Assembly: GCA_002825465.1 (NCBI GenBank)
Contig: PJER01000004.1
Span: forward strand, 1-64,000
Source of the DNA: Candidatus Thorarchaeota archaeon MP8T_1
Lineage (GTDB): Archaea > Asgardarchaeota > Thorarchaeia > Thorarchaeales > Thorarchaeaceae
DNA length: 64,000 bases
Reading direction: 5' to 3'
Shown: one piece after another, positions 1 through 7,165 of the stretch
How the letters are laid out: each line of letters opens with the position of its first letter
How positions within the stretch are numbered: the first letter of the stretch is position 1
Notes under the pieces: model-generated
Database searches by the model: none
Told to the model about the DNA's origin: nothing
The model's input: only the letters and a program-made list of their open reading frames with translations
Translations under genes and position numbers: made by a program

Positions 1-118
1 TAATGCGGCTGAAGGCAAATGTAATGTTGACGGTTTCAAGTTCTACACCGGAATGCAGAAGCCATGTGAGACTCCTGGTATAAGCAAGGACAAATGTCCG
101 AGATTTGCCATGCAGTGA
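1..118 (+). CDS. C-terminal fragment of a Cys-containing protein (5' partial)
   Basis: An open frame runs in from the left edge (codons from base 2) and stops at TGA 116-118, giving the last 38 residues of a protein. The fragment has three cysteines (in GKCNV, KPCET and DKCPR), which could bind metal or an Fe-S cluster, but too little is visible to name a family. A hairpin follows the stop at once, which fits a real gene end. Function unknown; the rest of the gene lies outside the window. Confidence 0.5.
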   Translation, partial: NAAEGKCNVDGFKFYTGMQKPCETPGISKDKCPRFAMQ

Positions 119-153
119 TCATAACCAACGGATTTCTTTTAGCCAAAGAAAGT

Positions 154-173
154 TGGGCAGCTCAGGCTGCCCA
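154..173. terminator. Hairpin between convergent gene ends
   Basis: TGGGCAGC (154-161) pairs perfectly with GCTGCCCA (166-173) over a TCAG loop. T-rich sequence follows on both sides, so it could end both the partial gene on the left and the minus-strand membrane-protein gene on the right. Confidence 0.55.
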
Positions 174-219
174 CCTATAGTTTCTATTTTTCATATTCAT
201 TTTACTAATCAAATTTCGA

Positions 220-738
220 TTACTCCTGCGAGGCTTTAGTTCTTGTAAAAAGGGAAATTGTTAGTTCTTTCATAATAAAGCCAGTTGATGTTATTACTAG
301 AGAATAGAACAATATGAATAACCAACCGAAGTTAAGGTAAAAAGGTGGCCATGTTGGGCTAAAGAAGTAAACGATTAATATTGTCCAAGCAATTGAAAAT
401 GCAGATTCTATGAAAATTACAAAGATGCCTTCTATTAATAGACTCAGCCAAGAATCATCAGTTTTTCGACAGTAGATGTATCTCACGGAGTATGAATTCA
501 TTGCCCCTACAATGATGATGGTAAAAGGTACTAGAAGTACCATAAGCAGAGGAATGAAAACGATATAATTACCATATTGAAGATTTATGCCAAGAGTTAC
601 AATGTAGAGAAACAAGAAAATGAATCCACAGAATGCAACGATACCGTGTACTGAAACTTTGAATATGCTAATTATGAACTTGAAAATGTATTGTGGTATA
701 CTTTCTTCCTGAGTACTCAATTTCTGAAATTCCGACAT
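220..738 (-). CDS. Small four-TM membrane protein, unknown function
   Basis: A 172-residue protein with about four hydrophobic segments (roughly residues 20-50, 55-80, 100-128 and 133-155) and short polar loops. No motif that I recognise. The ATG is preceded on the minus strand by an AGGAAAG-like ribosome binding site. It ends beside a hairpin shared with the partial gene to its left and is separated from the GTPase operon by about 210 bases. Codon use looks like a normal gene. I infer only an integral membrane protein. Confidence 0.6.
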   Translation of the reverse strand: MSEFQKLSTQEESIPQYIFKFIISIFKVSVHGIVAFCGFIFLFLYIVTLGINLQYGNYIVFIPLLMVLLVPFTIIIVGAMNSYSVRYIYCRKTDDSWLSLLIEGIFVIFIESAFSIAWTILIVYFFSPTWPPFYLNFGWLFILFYSLVITSTGFIMKELTISLFTRTKASQE

Positions 739-887
739 TCTTTCCTACAACCCTCTACGCACGATTAAATGCAATTTCCTACGACAAAGTTACAGATAAG
801 GTATTGTATGGAATGGTAAAGGTATAGTGGTTATTATTGTCATCCTAGTGATTCGTGCCAAGAGAAAATCAATCGGAAAAAAAAGGT

Positions 888-909
888 GGATCGGAGTTTC
901 CTCCGATCC
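888..909 (-). terminator. Intrinsic-type terminator of the GTPase operon
   Basis: GGATCGGAG (888-896) pairs perfectly with CTCCGATCC (901-909) over a four-base loop. Read on the minus strand the hairpin is followed by a run of eight T. It lies about 40 bases past the GTPase stop codon. Confidence 0.7.
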
Positions 910-950
910 GGTTTTCATACTCCGTGGGCACGAAGAATGAAGCATAAATG

Positions 951-1466
951 CTACGCGTTCAGTAGCATGCGAGTCACTGCTTCGAACATCTCAGTGACTC
1001 CTCGGCCAGTCTTTGCAGATACTTCCATCATTGGAGCATCATATTGCTGCGCAAAGGCTTGCCCATCTTCAGGAGATACTCCGGTTCCATTGTTCCGTTC
1101 GTCAACTTTGTTTGCAACAAAGAAGAACTGACACTCAGGGGCATTCTCCTTTACGCGACCAATCCAGTCGTTCAATCGCTCAAGAGAGAAGTATCGAGTT
1201 GCATCATAGACACAGATCGCAGCTCTCGCACCCCTAAAGTAGTCGCCAACAACCTCACGGAATCTGGGTTGCCCACCCATGTCCCAGAGCATCAGAGTCG
1301 CATCGGTGCCATCAATTTGGACCTTCTTGCTTGCGAAATTGACACCGATGGTCATCTTCATATCGTCCTCGAAGCGATTCTCGGTGTAGCGGATGGTGAG
1401 GCTGGTCTTGCCAACTCCACCTTCGCCAATCAAGATAGTCTTGTATATTGGTACCCTCATAGACAT
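951..1466 (-). CDS. Ras/Rab-type small GTPase with Arf-like G3 motif
   Basis: A complete small GTPase of 171 residues. P-loop GEGGVGKTS at about 14-22, switch I Thr in MTIGVNF near 39, G3 motif WDMGGQ at about 61-66, NKVD for guanine recognition, and SAK near the end. The overall frame is Rab-like, but WDxGGQ is the form usual in Arf/SR-beta/G-alpha rather than Rab WDTAGQ. There is no C-terminal Cys, so no prenylation signal. A GTG three codons upstream lies inside the AGGTGAT ribosome binding site, so ATG 1466 is the better start. It is the last gene of a four-gene operon, five bases after the stop of a polytopic membrane protein. Likely a membrane-linked switch; its partners are probably encoded by the operon. 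Confidence 0.9.
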   Translation of the reverse strand: MSMRVPIYKTILIGEGGVGKTSLTIRYTENRFEDDMKMTIGVNFASKKVQIDGTDATLMLWDMGGQPRFREVVGDYFRGARAAICVYDATRYFSLERLNDWIGRVKENAPECQFFFVANKVDERNNGTGVSPEDGQAFAQQYDAPMMEVSAKTGRGVTEMFEAVTRMLLNA

Positions 1467-1471
1467 GTGGA

Positions 1472-2881
1472 TCACCTGCTTTGCAGTGGTGTTACAGTTT
1501 CAACCTGCTTTTTCGGTGCAGTGGTTGTACCTAGGAGCCTGTCTGCTCTTCCAGTGACACCAAGCCACCAAGAAAAGTATGCTCCGAGCATGGATAATGA
1601 ACCGAATAGAGTCATTGTCCATCCTCCTGCAGTGCCAAATATCAGGAGAAGAGTACCTATCGCAAGCAATAGTGCTCGACTTCGACCAGGAGCGCCAGCT
1701 TTTCTCATTCTCCACCAAAGCATGCTATAGAGAGCTAGTGGAATGATTGTCTGGAGTAATCCAGTTATAGCCATCACGGCAGTCCGCATCGGAATGTCAT
1801 CAGGGAATACACCCTGAGGCCAGTAGATAGCCATTTGAATCACTGGTGCAGCCATGATAAGAGCTGGGAGTAATAGCAATCGTTTCCAGTCAAGTGCCAC
1901 GATTGCGCTTAGGTTTAGTAGCATAGGAGCGAGTATTCCAAGGAACAGAGCAACATATTCAGCATTGATACCACTCATGAATTCAATATGATTCAGAGCA
2001 ACAATCAGTAAAGAGAATCCAGCGGTAAAGAAGAATACTCCTAGTGTGAGTGTTGCTTGATTATGACTGGATCTCCATCTAGTCAAAGTATAAGCTGAAG
2101 TTCCAATTCCAAGGACTGAAGCAATTGCAACTATTGATACAACAGCCATTAGTATGACATCTCCTACAATTGGAGATACCAAGAGATATGATAGGAAATA
2201 GAACAAGGAACTTACAGTCATTGCATAGACTACAAGTTCAACTTTGATACCTGTTTCTGGGAGAACAAGTGCGGTAATTAGTAAAGCAGGTCCTAACAAT
2301 CGGATTGCTATAATTACAGCTACAATCTCCTGTGCTGTGAAGCTTGTCATTACGAGTAGTAATGGATAAGTGATTGCAAGAACCGCAAATCCAAAGCTCG
2401 TAATTCTTCTTGTCTTTAGAGTCAGGTACGTGAAAAGAACAAAGGGTATCCCAAATAGGATTCCTGCGAAAGTAGCAACAAATTCTCCAGTATACCCAAA
2501 AAGGACGTGAATTCCACTTTGCTCAAGGACAGCTACAACAATTATAGTTGCCATTATGATGATAGGTAGTGCACGACCCTTATCCCAACCAAGAATCATG
2601 GTAGCAGAAAAGGCAAATACTCCTGCTCCGAGAACTACAATAAGATAGTAGATGGTTTCTAGGTCAGTGGATGGAGTTAATGCATAAAAGTAATTCAATA
2701 ATGACCCAAGTCCTAATAGTATGATACCAATTGTAGCGACCCAAAGAGGCCGCCCAAGGGATTTCTCTTCATCTGGCAATTGTTTAATTCGGTTCGAAGT
2801 AAATCGAAATAGCAGTATGGCAGCCAGAAAGATACCAATTGCTGCTACAAGCTCCGAAGCATATTGTACTATTATCTGCAA
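1472..2881 (-). CDS. Polytopic membrane protein (about 12 TM) of GTPase operon
   Basis: A 469-residue protein made almost entirely of hydrophobic helices, by eye about twelve to thirteen, with a short basic cytosolic tail rich in Thr/Lys/Gln. I recognise no transporter signature. The start is TTG 2881, with GAGGTG about seven bases upstream on the minus strand. It lies between a longin-like protein gene (10 bases) and the small GTPase gene (5 bases), so it is almost certainly co-transcribed with both. A role as a membrane anchor or sensor for the GTPase is inference from context only. Confidence 0.75.
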   Translation of the reverse strand: MQIIVQYASELVAAIGIFLAAILLFRFTSNRIKQLPDEEKSLGRPLWVATIGIILLGLGSLLNYFYALTPSTDLETIYYLIVVLGAGVFAFSATMILGWDKGRALPIIIMATIIVVAVLEQSGIHVLFGYTGEFVATFAGILFGIPFVLFTYLTLKTRRITSFGFAVLAITYPLLLVMTSFTAQEIVAVIIAIRLLGPALLITALVLPETGIKVELVVYAMTVSSLFYFLSYLLVSPIVGDVILMAVVSIVAIASVLGIGTSAYTLTRWRSSHNQATLTLGVFFFTAGFSLLIVALNHIEFMSGINAEYVALFLGILAPMLLNLSAIVALDWKRLLLLPALIMAAPVIQMAIYWPQGVFPDDIPMRTAVMAITGLLQTIIPLALYSMLWWRMRKAGAPGRSRALLLAIGTLLLIFGTAGGWTMTLFGSLSMLGAYFSWWLGVTGRADRLLGTTTAPKKQVETVTPLQSR

Positions 2882-2891
2882 ATTTTACACC

Positions 2892-3281
2892 TCATAACAT
2901 CTTAGATGCCCACTCGGTAGCGCGCTCAGCGCTGCTTGAGACCTCAGTTGCCTTTTCGCGAATCAACTCAACAGTCTCATCAGTGATTATCTCACCTAGA
3001 GTACCTTCAATGAGTTGACTGAGTTGAGAATTCAGATCTGATGCGTTCTTGTCATTGATATCATGAATAGTAACAAGGAATACTCTATCGGGTTTAGAGA
3101 TGATAATTCGATAATTCTCAAGACTTAGTTCCTTGAGATCCTTTCCAGAAACTCTTTGGCTATACATCTGTATAGCTGATAGAAATCCACCAAAAAGGGC
3201 TTCATCCATCGAAAAATCACCAAGTGGAATCGCGGCGAGGGTTTCGCCCCTATCATTTACCAAATATACACTCTGTATCAA
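2892..3281 (-). CDS. Longin/roadblock-like small protein
   Basis: A 129-residue protein with the alpha/beta pattern of profilin-like longin or roadblock domains: a first strand pair (VYLVNDRGETLAAI), a helix with the LFGGFLSAIQMYS pattern, then strands ending in VFLVTIHD and a long C-terminal helix. The same pattern recurs in the N-terminus of the 9611-10516 protein. Archaeal and eukaryotic longin/roadblock proteins commonly bind small GTPases as platforms, GEFs or GAPs, and a GTPase lies two genes downstream. Start is TTG 3281 with AGGGG nine bases upstream, overlapping the previous stop. The exact subfamily (longin or roadblock) cannot be fixed by eye. Confidence 0.7.
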   Translation of the reverse strand: MIQSVYLVNDRGETLAAIPLGDFSMDEALFGGFLSAIQMYSQRVSGKDLKELSLENYRIIISKPDRVFLVTIHDINDKNASDLNSQLSQLIEGTLGEIITDETVELIREKATEVSSSAERATEWASKML

Positions 3282-3293
3282 TTTTGTATTCCC

Positions 3294-3563
3294 CTAGAAA
3301 TTGTCCATCCATGATTGTGCTTTGTCAACAGAACTGCCATCGTCATCTTTTCCGTCTTCGACAACTTGGCCTGCTGCTTCAACATCTCGAACAGTGAACT
3401 GCTTGTCGACAAATAGAATGACTTGGTGCCCATTGCTACATTTAGCAGGTACCAAGACTGGTATCCGTTTAGCTTCGGTAATCGATGTCTCTTCGACAGA
3501 TATACCATTTATCAGACTGTCACATACTGGACAGGGTACTGGATTCAGATTCTTTTTGCCCAC
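3294..3563 (-). CDS. Zinc-ribbon protein, first gene of GTPase operon
   Basis: An 89-residue protein with CPVC near its start and a second metal site in KCSNGH, followed by a beta strand (QVILFVDKQFTV) and an acidic tail. The frame stays open to an ATG at 3623, but GAGGTGA sits five bases before GTG 3563, so this GTG is preferred; the ATG would add about 20 basic residues. Likely a small treble-clef or zinc-ribbon adaptor. It opens the operon that continues with the longin-like, polytopic and GTPase genes. An overlapping plus-strand frame here is a shadow. Confidence 0.7.
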   Translation of the reverse strand: MGKKNLNPVPCPVCDSLINGISVEETSITEAKRIPVLVPAKCSNGHQVILFVDKQFTVRDVEAAGQVVEDGKDDDGSSVDKAQSWMDNF

Positions 3564-3664
3564 GGTAGTCACCTCAATGCAGAGAGTTTTCCGCTGCATT
3601 TTCTTGCGCATGCTACTTCCCATAGTTTACCATAGGAAATAACATGATATATTCGCAACCGAAG

Positions 3665-3678
3665 TTGTATATATACAA
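3665..3678. promoter_or_regulatory. Palindromic TATA-like element in divergent promoter region
   Basis: TTGTATATATACAA is a perfect 14-base palindrome in an AT-rich gap between the divergent zinc-ribbon operon (minus) and the RAM-domain gene (plus). It is followed by a near-palindrome ACAAATTTTGT. It could be a TATA box, an operator, or both. Confidence 0.45.
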
Positions 3679-3796
3679 ATTTTGTACATATTATTCCAAT
3701 AATAATTGTAAAAATCGCAATAATTAACTATCGTGTAAGAGAGTAACAGTTATCTATTAGACAACCAGCTGTCAAGTTCAGCCGTTGGTGTGGTGA

Positions 3797-4063
3797 ATGG
3801 TGAAAGCATACGTTTTGATCAAAGCACATGTTGGAAAGGAAGATAATGTTCTGAGAGAAGTATTGAGTCTCTCAGTTACTGATGAGGCACACAAGGTCTT
3901 TGGACCCTACGATATTGTTGCAGAGGTCAGAGGGCGGGACATGGAAACCCTTGTTGAGATAATAACAGAAAAGATACGTAAGATCGACGGTATTGAAGAC
4001 ACCCAATCTATCCTTGTGATTGATAGTGAGATAGATATGACTGGAACTAGTTTTATGTCATAG
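3797..4063 (+). CDS. Stand-alone RAM (Lrp/AsnC ligand-binding) domain protein
   Basis: An 88-residue protein that matches the effector domain of Lrp/AsnC regulators without any HTH: strand VKAYVLIKAHVGKE, a helix, the VFGPYDIVAEVRGRD strand pair, a helix, and the final strand DTQSILVID. Such stand-alone RAM proteins form dimers or higher rings, sense amino acids and may pair with full-length Lrp proteins. One such protein is encoded at 45849-46760, but there is no evidence of a link. Start is ATG 3797 with a GGTGTGGTG stretch just upstream. Transcribed alone and divergently from the GTPase operon. Confidence 0.8.
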   Translation: MVKAYVLIKAHVGKEDNVLREVLSLSVTDEAHKVFGPYDIVAEVRGRDMETLVEIITEKIRKIDGIEDTQSILVIDSEIDMTGTSFMS

Positions 4064-4213
4064 ATAGAGTAAGACCGCTGAACATCTATTGCTAGCTAAT
4101 TAGCGAGTACTCAATTGAATTTATCAATAGTTCATCCATCCAAGAATTTCTTTTAAACAACTATTGGAAAAGTCTAGTGGGACTATCGTTGAAGCAGGAG
4201 GTCCTGTTCAATT

Positions 4214-5005
4214 ATGAAGCAGCTATCAAGGAAAGCTTTCATGCTTATGTTAAAAGATGATTCAGGGGAATTAAGTCCAATACGCCTCGATGTTGGACAG
4301 GTTACAAGTGATAACGCACTCATTGTTTTGGATGAATACAATGACACATGTTGGATATGGATCGGTCGGAGGGTCAGCATGCCAACTAGAATGCATGCGA
4401 TACGAATGGCTCGAGGTATTCAAAAATCGGGTTACAAGATAGGCGTGACCACTATAGGACTCGCATCATCAAAATTGATTGAGATGATGGAGAAGGACGA
4501 TACAGATCCAGATGTTGCTTCTGCAATCATGTCGTTCAAAGGGATACTTGATGAGAGATGGAGTTTTGATGACAAGGTATTAGCATACAAAAAAGAAGGT
4601 GGCGTCAGTGAAGAGCCTATTGCTGGAGCACCAACAAAGAAGTATGTGCCTGAACCAGAACCTGAACTCACTGTTGAAGCTAAAACAGTATATGAAGAGC
4701 CTGCGCGAAAAGTAACCCCACCGCCAGCCCCCACAGCACCAACCACTCCAAAGAAACTTATGACAGCAGCAGACAAAAAGATTGCACACCTATTGCTTGC
4801 AATCTCCAAAAATGCTGATATATTCTACACTGAGAAATTCGAACGTGGTGGTGAATCAGGTATTAAGATCGAAGTTCCAGGGGTAATGGTTCTTGAAGCA
4901 TTAGTGCGAGGAACTCAGGTTAGCATTAGTCCGGGAGACTTCGGTGGTTCGGAAGCGGCTCTCAAAATCAAGTCTGACTTTCAAGACATGGTAAAAGATC
5001 TCTAA
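4214..5005 (+). CDS. Gelsolin-domain protein with Pro-rich linker
   Basis: A 263-residue protein. Residues about 1-105 look like a gelsolin/villin-type repeat: a hydrophobic strand (ALIVLDEYNDTCWIWIG), then a helix with MHAIRMARGIQKSGYKIG. In eukaryotes such repeats bind and sever actin; Asgard archaea are known to carry short gelsolin-like proteins acting on their own actin. Residues about 135-185 form a Pro/Glu/Thr-rich linker. The last 75 residues form a compact alpha/beta domain I do not recognise (VPGVMVLEALVRGTQVSISPG). The ribosome binding site GGAGGT lies nine bases before the ATG. Single gene, followed by a hairpin. Actin regulation is family knowledge, not shown here. Confidence 0.75.
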   Translation: MKQLSRKAFMLMLKDDSGELSPIRLDVGQVTSDNALIVLDEYNDTCWIWIGRRVSMPTRMHAIRMARGIQKSGYKIGVTTIGLASSKLIEMMEKDDTDPDVASAIMSFKGILDERWSFDDKVLAYKKEGGVSEEPIAGAPTKKYVPEPEPELTVEAKTVYEEPARKVTPPPAPTAPTTPKKLMTAADKKIAHLLLAISKNADIFYTEKFERGGESGIKIEVPGVMVLEALVRGTQVSISPGDFGGSEAALKIKSDFQDMVKDL

Positions 5006-5024
5006 ATTTTTCTTACAAATCCAT

Positions 5025-5050
5025 TTGCTGTAGGCTATTGCTTACAGCAA
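5025..5050. terminator. Hairpin between convergent gelsolin and GNAT genes
   Basis: TTGCTGTA (5025-5032) pairs perfectly with TACAGCAA (5043-5050), followed on the plus strand by a T-rich run (CTCTTTTTC). It probably ends transcription from the gelsolin gene and could serve the convergent gene as well. Confidence 0.55.
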
Positions 5051-5066
5051 TCATCTCTTTTTCAAT

Positions 5067-5822
5067 TTAATCGAGTCTTCGATACCAGTATGTATATGCA
5101 TGAGCAAATCCAAGTTTTGAATAGAGTTTCTTGGCAACTATGTTGTTGGTCTCAACTTGGAGGTATACGCTTGTTGCACCTAGCTTATCCCCCCAGATAC
5201 CAAGAGCGTGATTGATTGCAGTAGCTGCACCCGATTTTCGTTTATTAGGATGAGTAGCAATGTTGAAGATTCCCAACCACCTTCCTTCCAGCACGCCAAA
5301 TCCTACAGCATCAATGGAGTCATCTCTCTTTGCTTGAGCATAGACTCGAGGCTGCTCAGTTCGTTCTAGAATACGCCTTCGAACACTCATTGTTGATGGG
5401 TCATATCCCGAGGCTTGGAGATAGGTTTGAACCCAGTCATCAGAGAGATGATCTAATAACTCAGTCTCATATATGGTCTGAAGATTCTTCAATGCTGAGA
5501 TCTCAGCTGTCCAAACTTCAACAGGGAACGCCTTAATGAATCCTCTATCTTCAAGTGTAGTATCAAGATCCTTTGGAAGACTAGCTTCAGACATTTGAAA
5601 TCGAGGTGAGAGTTCTCTGCTTTGATAAAATTCAATGGCAAAGTCAATTGCGGTAGATAATGAAAGACCCGGAGGTCCAAGTGGTAACACACTGTTTGCT
5701 CGTCGAGTGACTCCATGATCTGCACGAAATAACCAACCACCTAGTCGCATGCGTTCTTGAGCGAACCAAGCATTATGGGCAATTAATTCTAGTTCGTTGA
5801 TTTCCTCCGGTTTCATTGACAC
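5067..5822 (-). CDS. GNAT family N-acetyltransferase
   Basis: A 251-residue protein. The C-terminal third holds a GNAT core: the strand IFNIATHP, the acetyl-CoA pyrophosphate loop NKRKSGAATAI, and the ending VETNNIVAKKLYSKLGF. The N-terminal part (WFAQERMRLGGWLFRADHG, RRANSVLPLG) resembles the two-domain GNAT group that includes actinobacterial Rv0428c-like proteins. Substrate unknown. It converges on the gelsolin gene and stands alone. Start is ATG 5822 or the ATG two codons inside. Confidence 0.85.
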   Translation of the reverse strand: MSMKPEEINELELIAHNAWFAQERMRLGGWLFRADHGVTRRANSVLPLGPPGLSLSTAIDFAIEFYQSRELSPRFQMSEASLPKDLDTTLEDRGFIKAFPVEVWTAEISALKNLQTIYETELLDHLSDDWVQTYLQASGYDPSTMSVRRRILERTEQPRVYAQAKRDDSIDAVGFGVLEGRWLGIFNIATHPNKRKSGAATAINHALGIWGDKLGATSVYLQVETNNIVAKKLYSKLGFAHAYTYWYRRLD

Positions 5823-5925
5823 ACTGCATCCTTTGATATAAAATCAACATTCGACATTGATTTAACGACCACGATATGAACATTATTTGAATCACTAATC
5901 GCCTCTCAAAAGAGGTTAGATTATC

Positions 5926-6639
5926 ATGTTACAATTTGAGTTAGTAAGAGAGTTTGCTCCTATCCTTCACTTTCATCCAGATGAGAATACTCACTGTTGC
6001 TTTCCTTCCGATGCAGAGAAAATCTATGAGCTATATAGCAAAGACTGGGAGAATTTTCCGATATCAAAGACTCCGAAGGAATTGGATGAATCTGCTCCAT
6101 GTTACTATGAGATGTGGCCCTCAGACAGAATGACTCAGATTCGGTATTGGTTTTGGTATAACTACAATAATTTTCCCGGAACATATTTTGGATTGGGTGA
6201 CCATCTTGGGGACTGGGAACATGTAGAGGTCAGATTGTATGGTAACCAAAGTATAAAGAATGCAGTATGGTTGCTCTCAAATCATCTTGAGGCAAGAGTG
6301 GCATCAATGTATAAGACAATGCCAGGATTCAAACGTGAAGATCCTATTCTTGGAGGAACACATCTACATGTTTGGGCAGCTTTAGGCTCTCATGCAAATT
6401 ATCCATCTCCAGAGAGCACACCATATTGTTATGCAAAGATCTTCTGTGATAAAATAATGGATAATGGGCCCATCTGGCAAACAGAGCTAAATCTAAAGAG
6501 GCTCGATGAAACTAATTTTAGAGATTTCACTGGTAGATGGGGAGATTCTAAAGCTCCACGAAGCCCGAAGAATGATTACAACAACCGATGGCGTAATGCA
6601 CCGGATGTTAACCCTGTTCATGACTCATCTGATTCATGA
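5926..6639 (+). CDS. Vps62-domain-like protein
   Basis: A 237-residue soluble protein. Its conserved spots follow the eukaryotic Vps62/DUF946 pattern: FAPILHFHPDE near the N-terminus with FPSD shortly after, the aromatic strand RYWFWYNYNNFPG, GDHLGDWEHVEVRLYG near residue 90-105, LGSHANYPSPE near 155, and GRWGD near 205. No signal peptide or TM. In yeast Vps62 is needed for vacuolar sorting; its biochemical activity is not firmly known, so none is claimed here. The 3' end overlaps the convergent methyltransferase gene by 22 bases. Confidence 0.7.
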   Translation: MLQFELVREFAPILHFHPDENTHCCFPSDAEKIYELYSKDWENFPISKTPKELDESAPCYYEMWPSDRMTQIRYWFWYNYNNFPGTYFGLGDHLGDWEHVEVRLYGNQSIKNAVWLLSNHLEARVASMYKTMPGFKREDPILGGTHLHVWAALGSHANYPSPESTPYCYAKIFCDKIMDNGPIWQTELNLKRLDETNFRDFTGRWGDSKAPRSPKNDYNNRWRNAPDVNPVHDSSDS

Positions 6640-7148
6640 CGTGGTGTCCATGGTTTTCGTCGCGGAATCCATCGGGGAACATTCTCCTTGTACTCGTTAT
6701 ATGCATCACCAAATCGTTCAACAAGACCGGGTTCTTCGAACTTAATGAAATAGATATGATTGCCAATTGTGAAGATGATAAACCATATTAAAATCCAAGG
6801 TGAAGAAAAGACGATTCCTTCTCCGAGTAAAGTTATCAATACACCAGAAATCATCGGACTGCGAGTTCTTGCATACAATCCCTCAACCACCAAGTTCTTG
6901 GGAGGCGCCCAAGGAGCAAGTGTTCCGTGACCAACCTTTGAGAACATCCTTATTGTGGTTACCAGTAAGGTCAAACCTGAGAGGATTGTAGCTATACCTA
7001 AAATCATGAGAGGAGTATCAATGGCGGGATGAATATTCCAGCCAATTGTTGTATCATTTGTGAGATACAATACGATTGCAGGAAATATGATGAGAACACT
7101 AATTGGTAACATGTAAGAACTTGCATGTTGACGTTTGTTGTGGTTCAA
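6618..7148 (-). CDS. ICMT/phospholipid methyltransferase-like membrane protein
   Basis: A 176-residue protein with four hydrophobic segments and the C-terminal signature of the isoprenylcysteine carboxyl methyltransferase / PEMT fold: GLYARTRSPMISG, then an amphipathic helix, and IKFEEPGLVERFGDAYNEYKE before the end. Members methylate prenyl-Cys or lipid head groups with SAM. The window GTPase lacks a CaaX Cys, so the substrate is open. Start is probably TTG 7148, preceded by GGGGGA; an ATG 12 codons inside is the alternative. The 3' end overlaps the Vps62-like gene. Confidence 0.8.
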   Translation of the reverse strand: MNHNKRQHASSYMLPISVLIIFPAIVLYLTNDTTIGWNIHPAIDTPLMILGIATILSGLTLLVTTIRMFSKVGHGTLAPWAPPKNLVVEGLYARTRSPMISGVLITLLGEGIVFSSPWILIWFIIFTIGNHIYFIKFEEPGLVERFGDAYNEYKENVPRWIPRRKPWTPRHESDES

Positions 7149-7165
7149 TCTAAATCCCCCGATAA

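Noticed and set aside
832..950. Short frame GIVVIIVILVIRAKRKS, like the end of an anchored surface protein
   Set aside because: No start or upstream coding sequence, and it runs into the GTPase terminator. It could be a decayed remnant but cannot be supported.
1044..1730. Long plus-strand open frame (228 codons)
   Set aside because: It is antisense to the GTPase and membrane-protein genes, has no ribosome binding site of note and shows no fold pattern.
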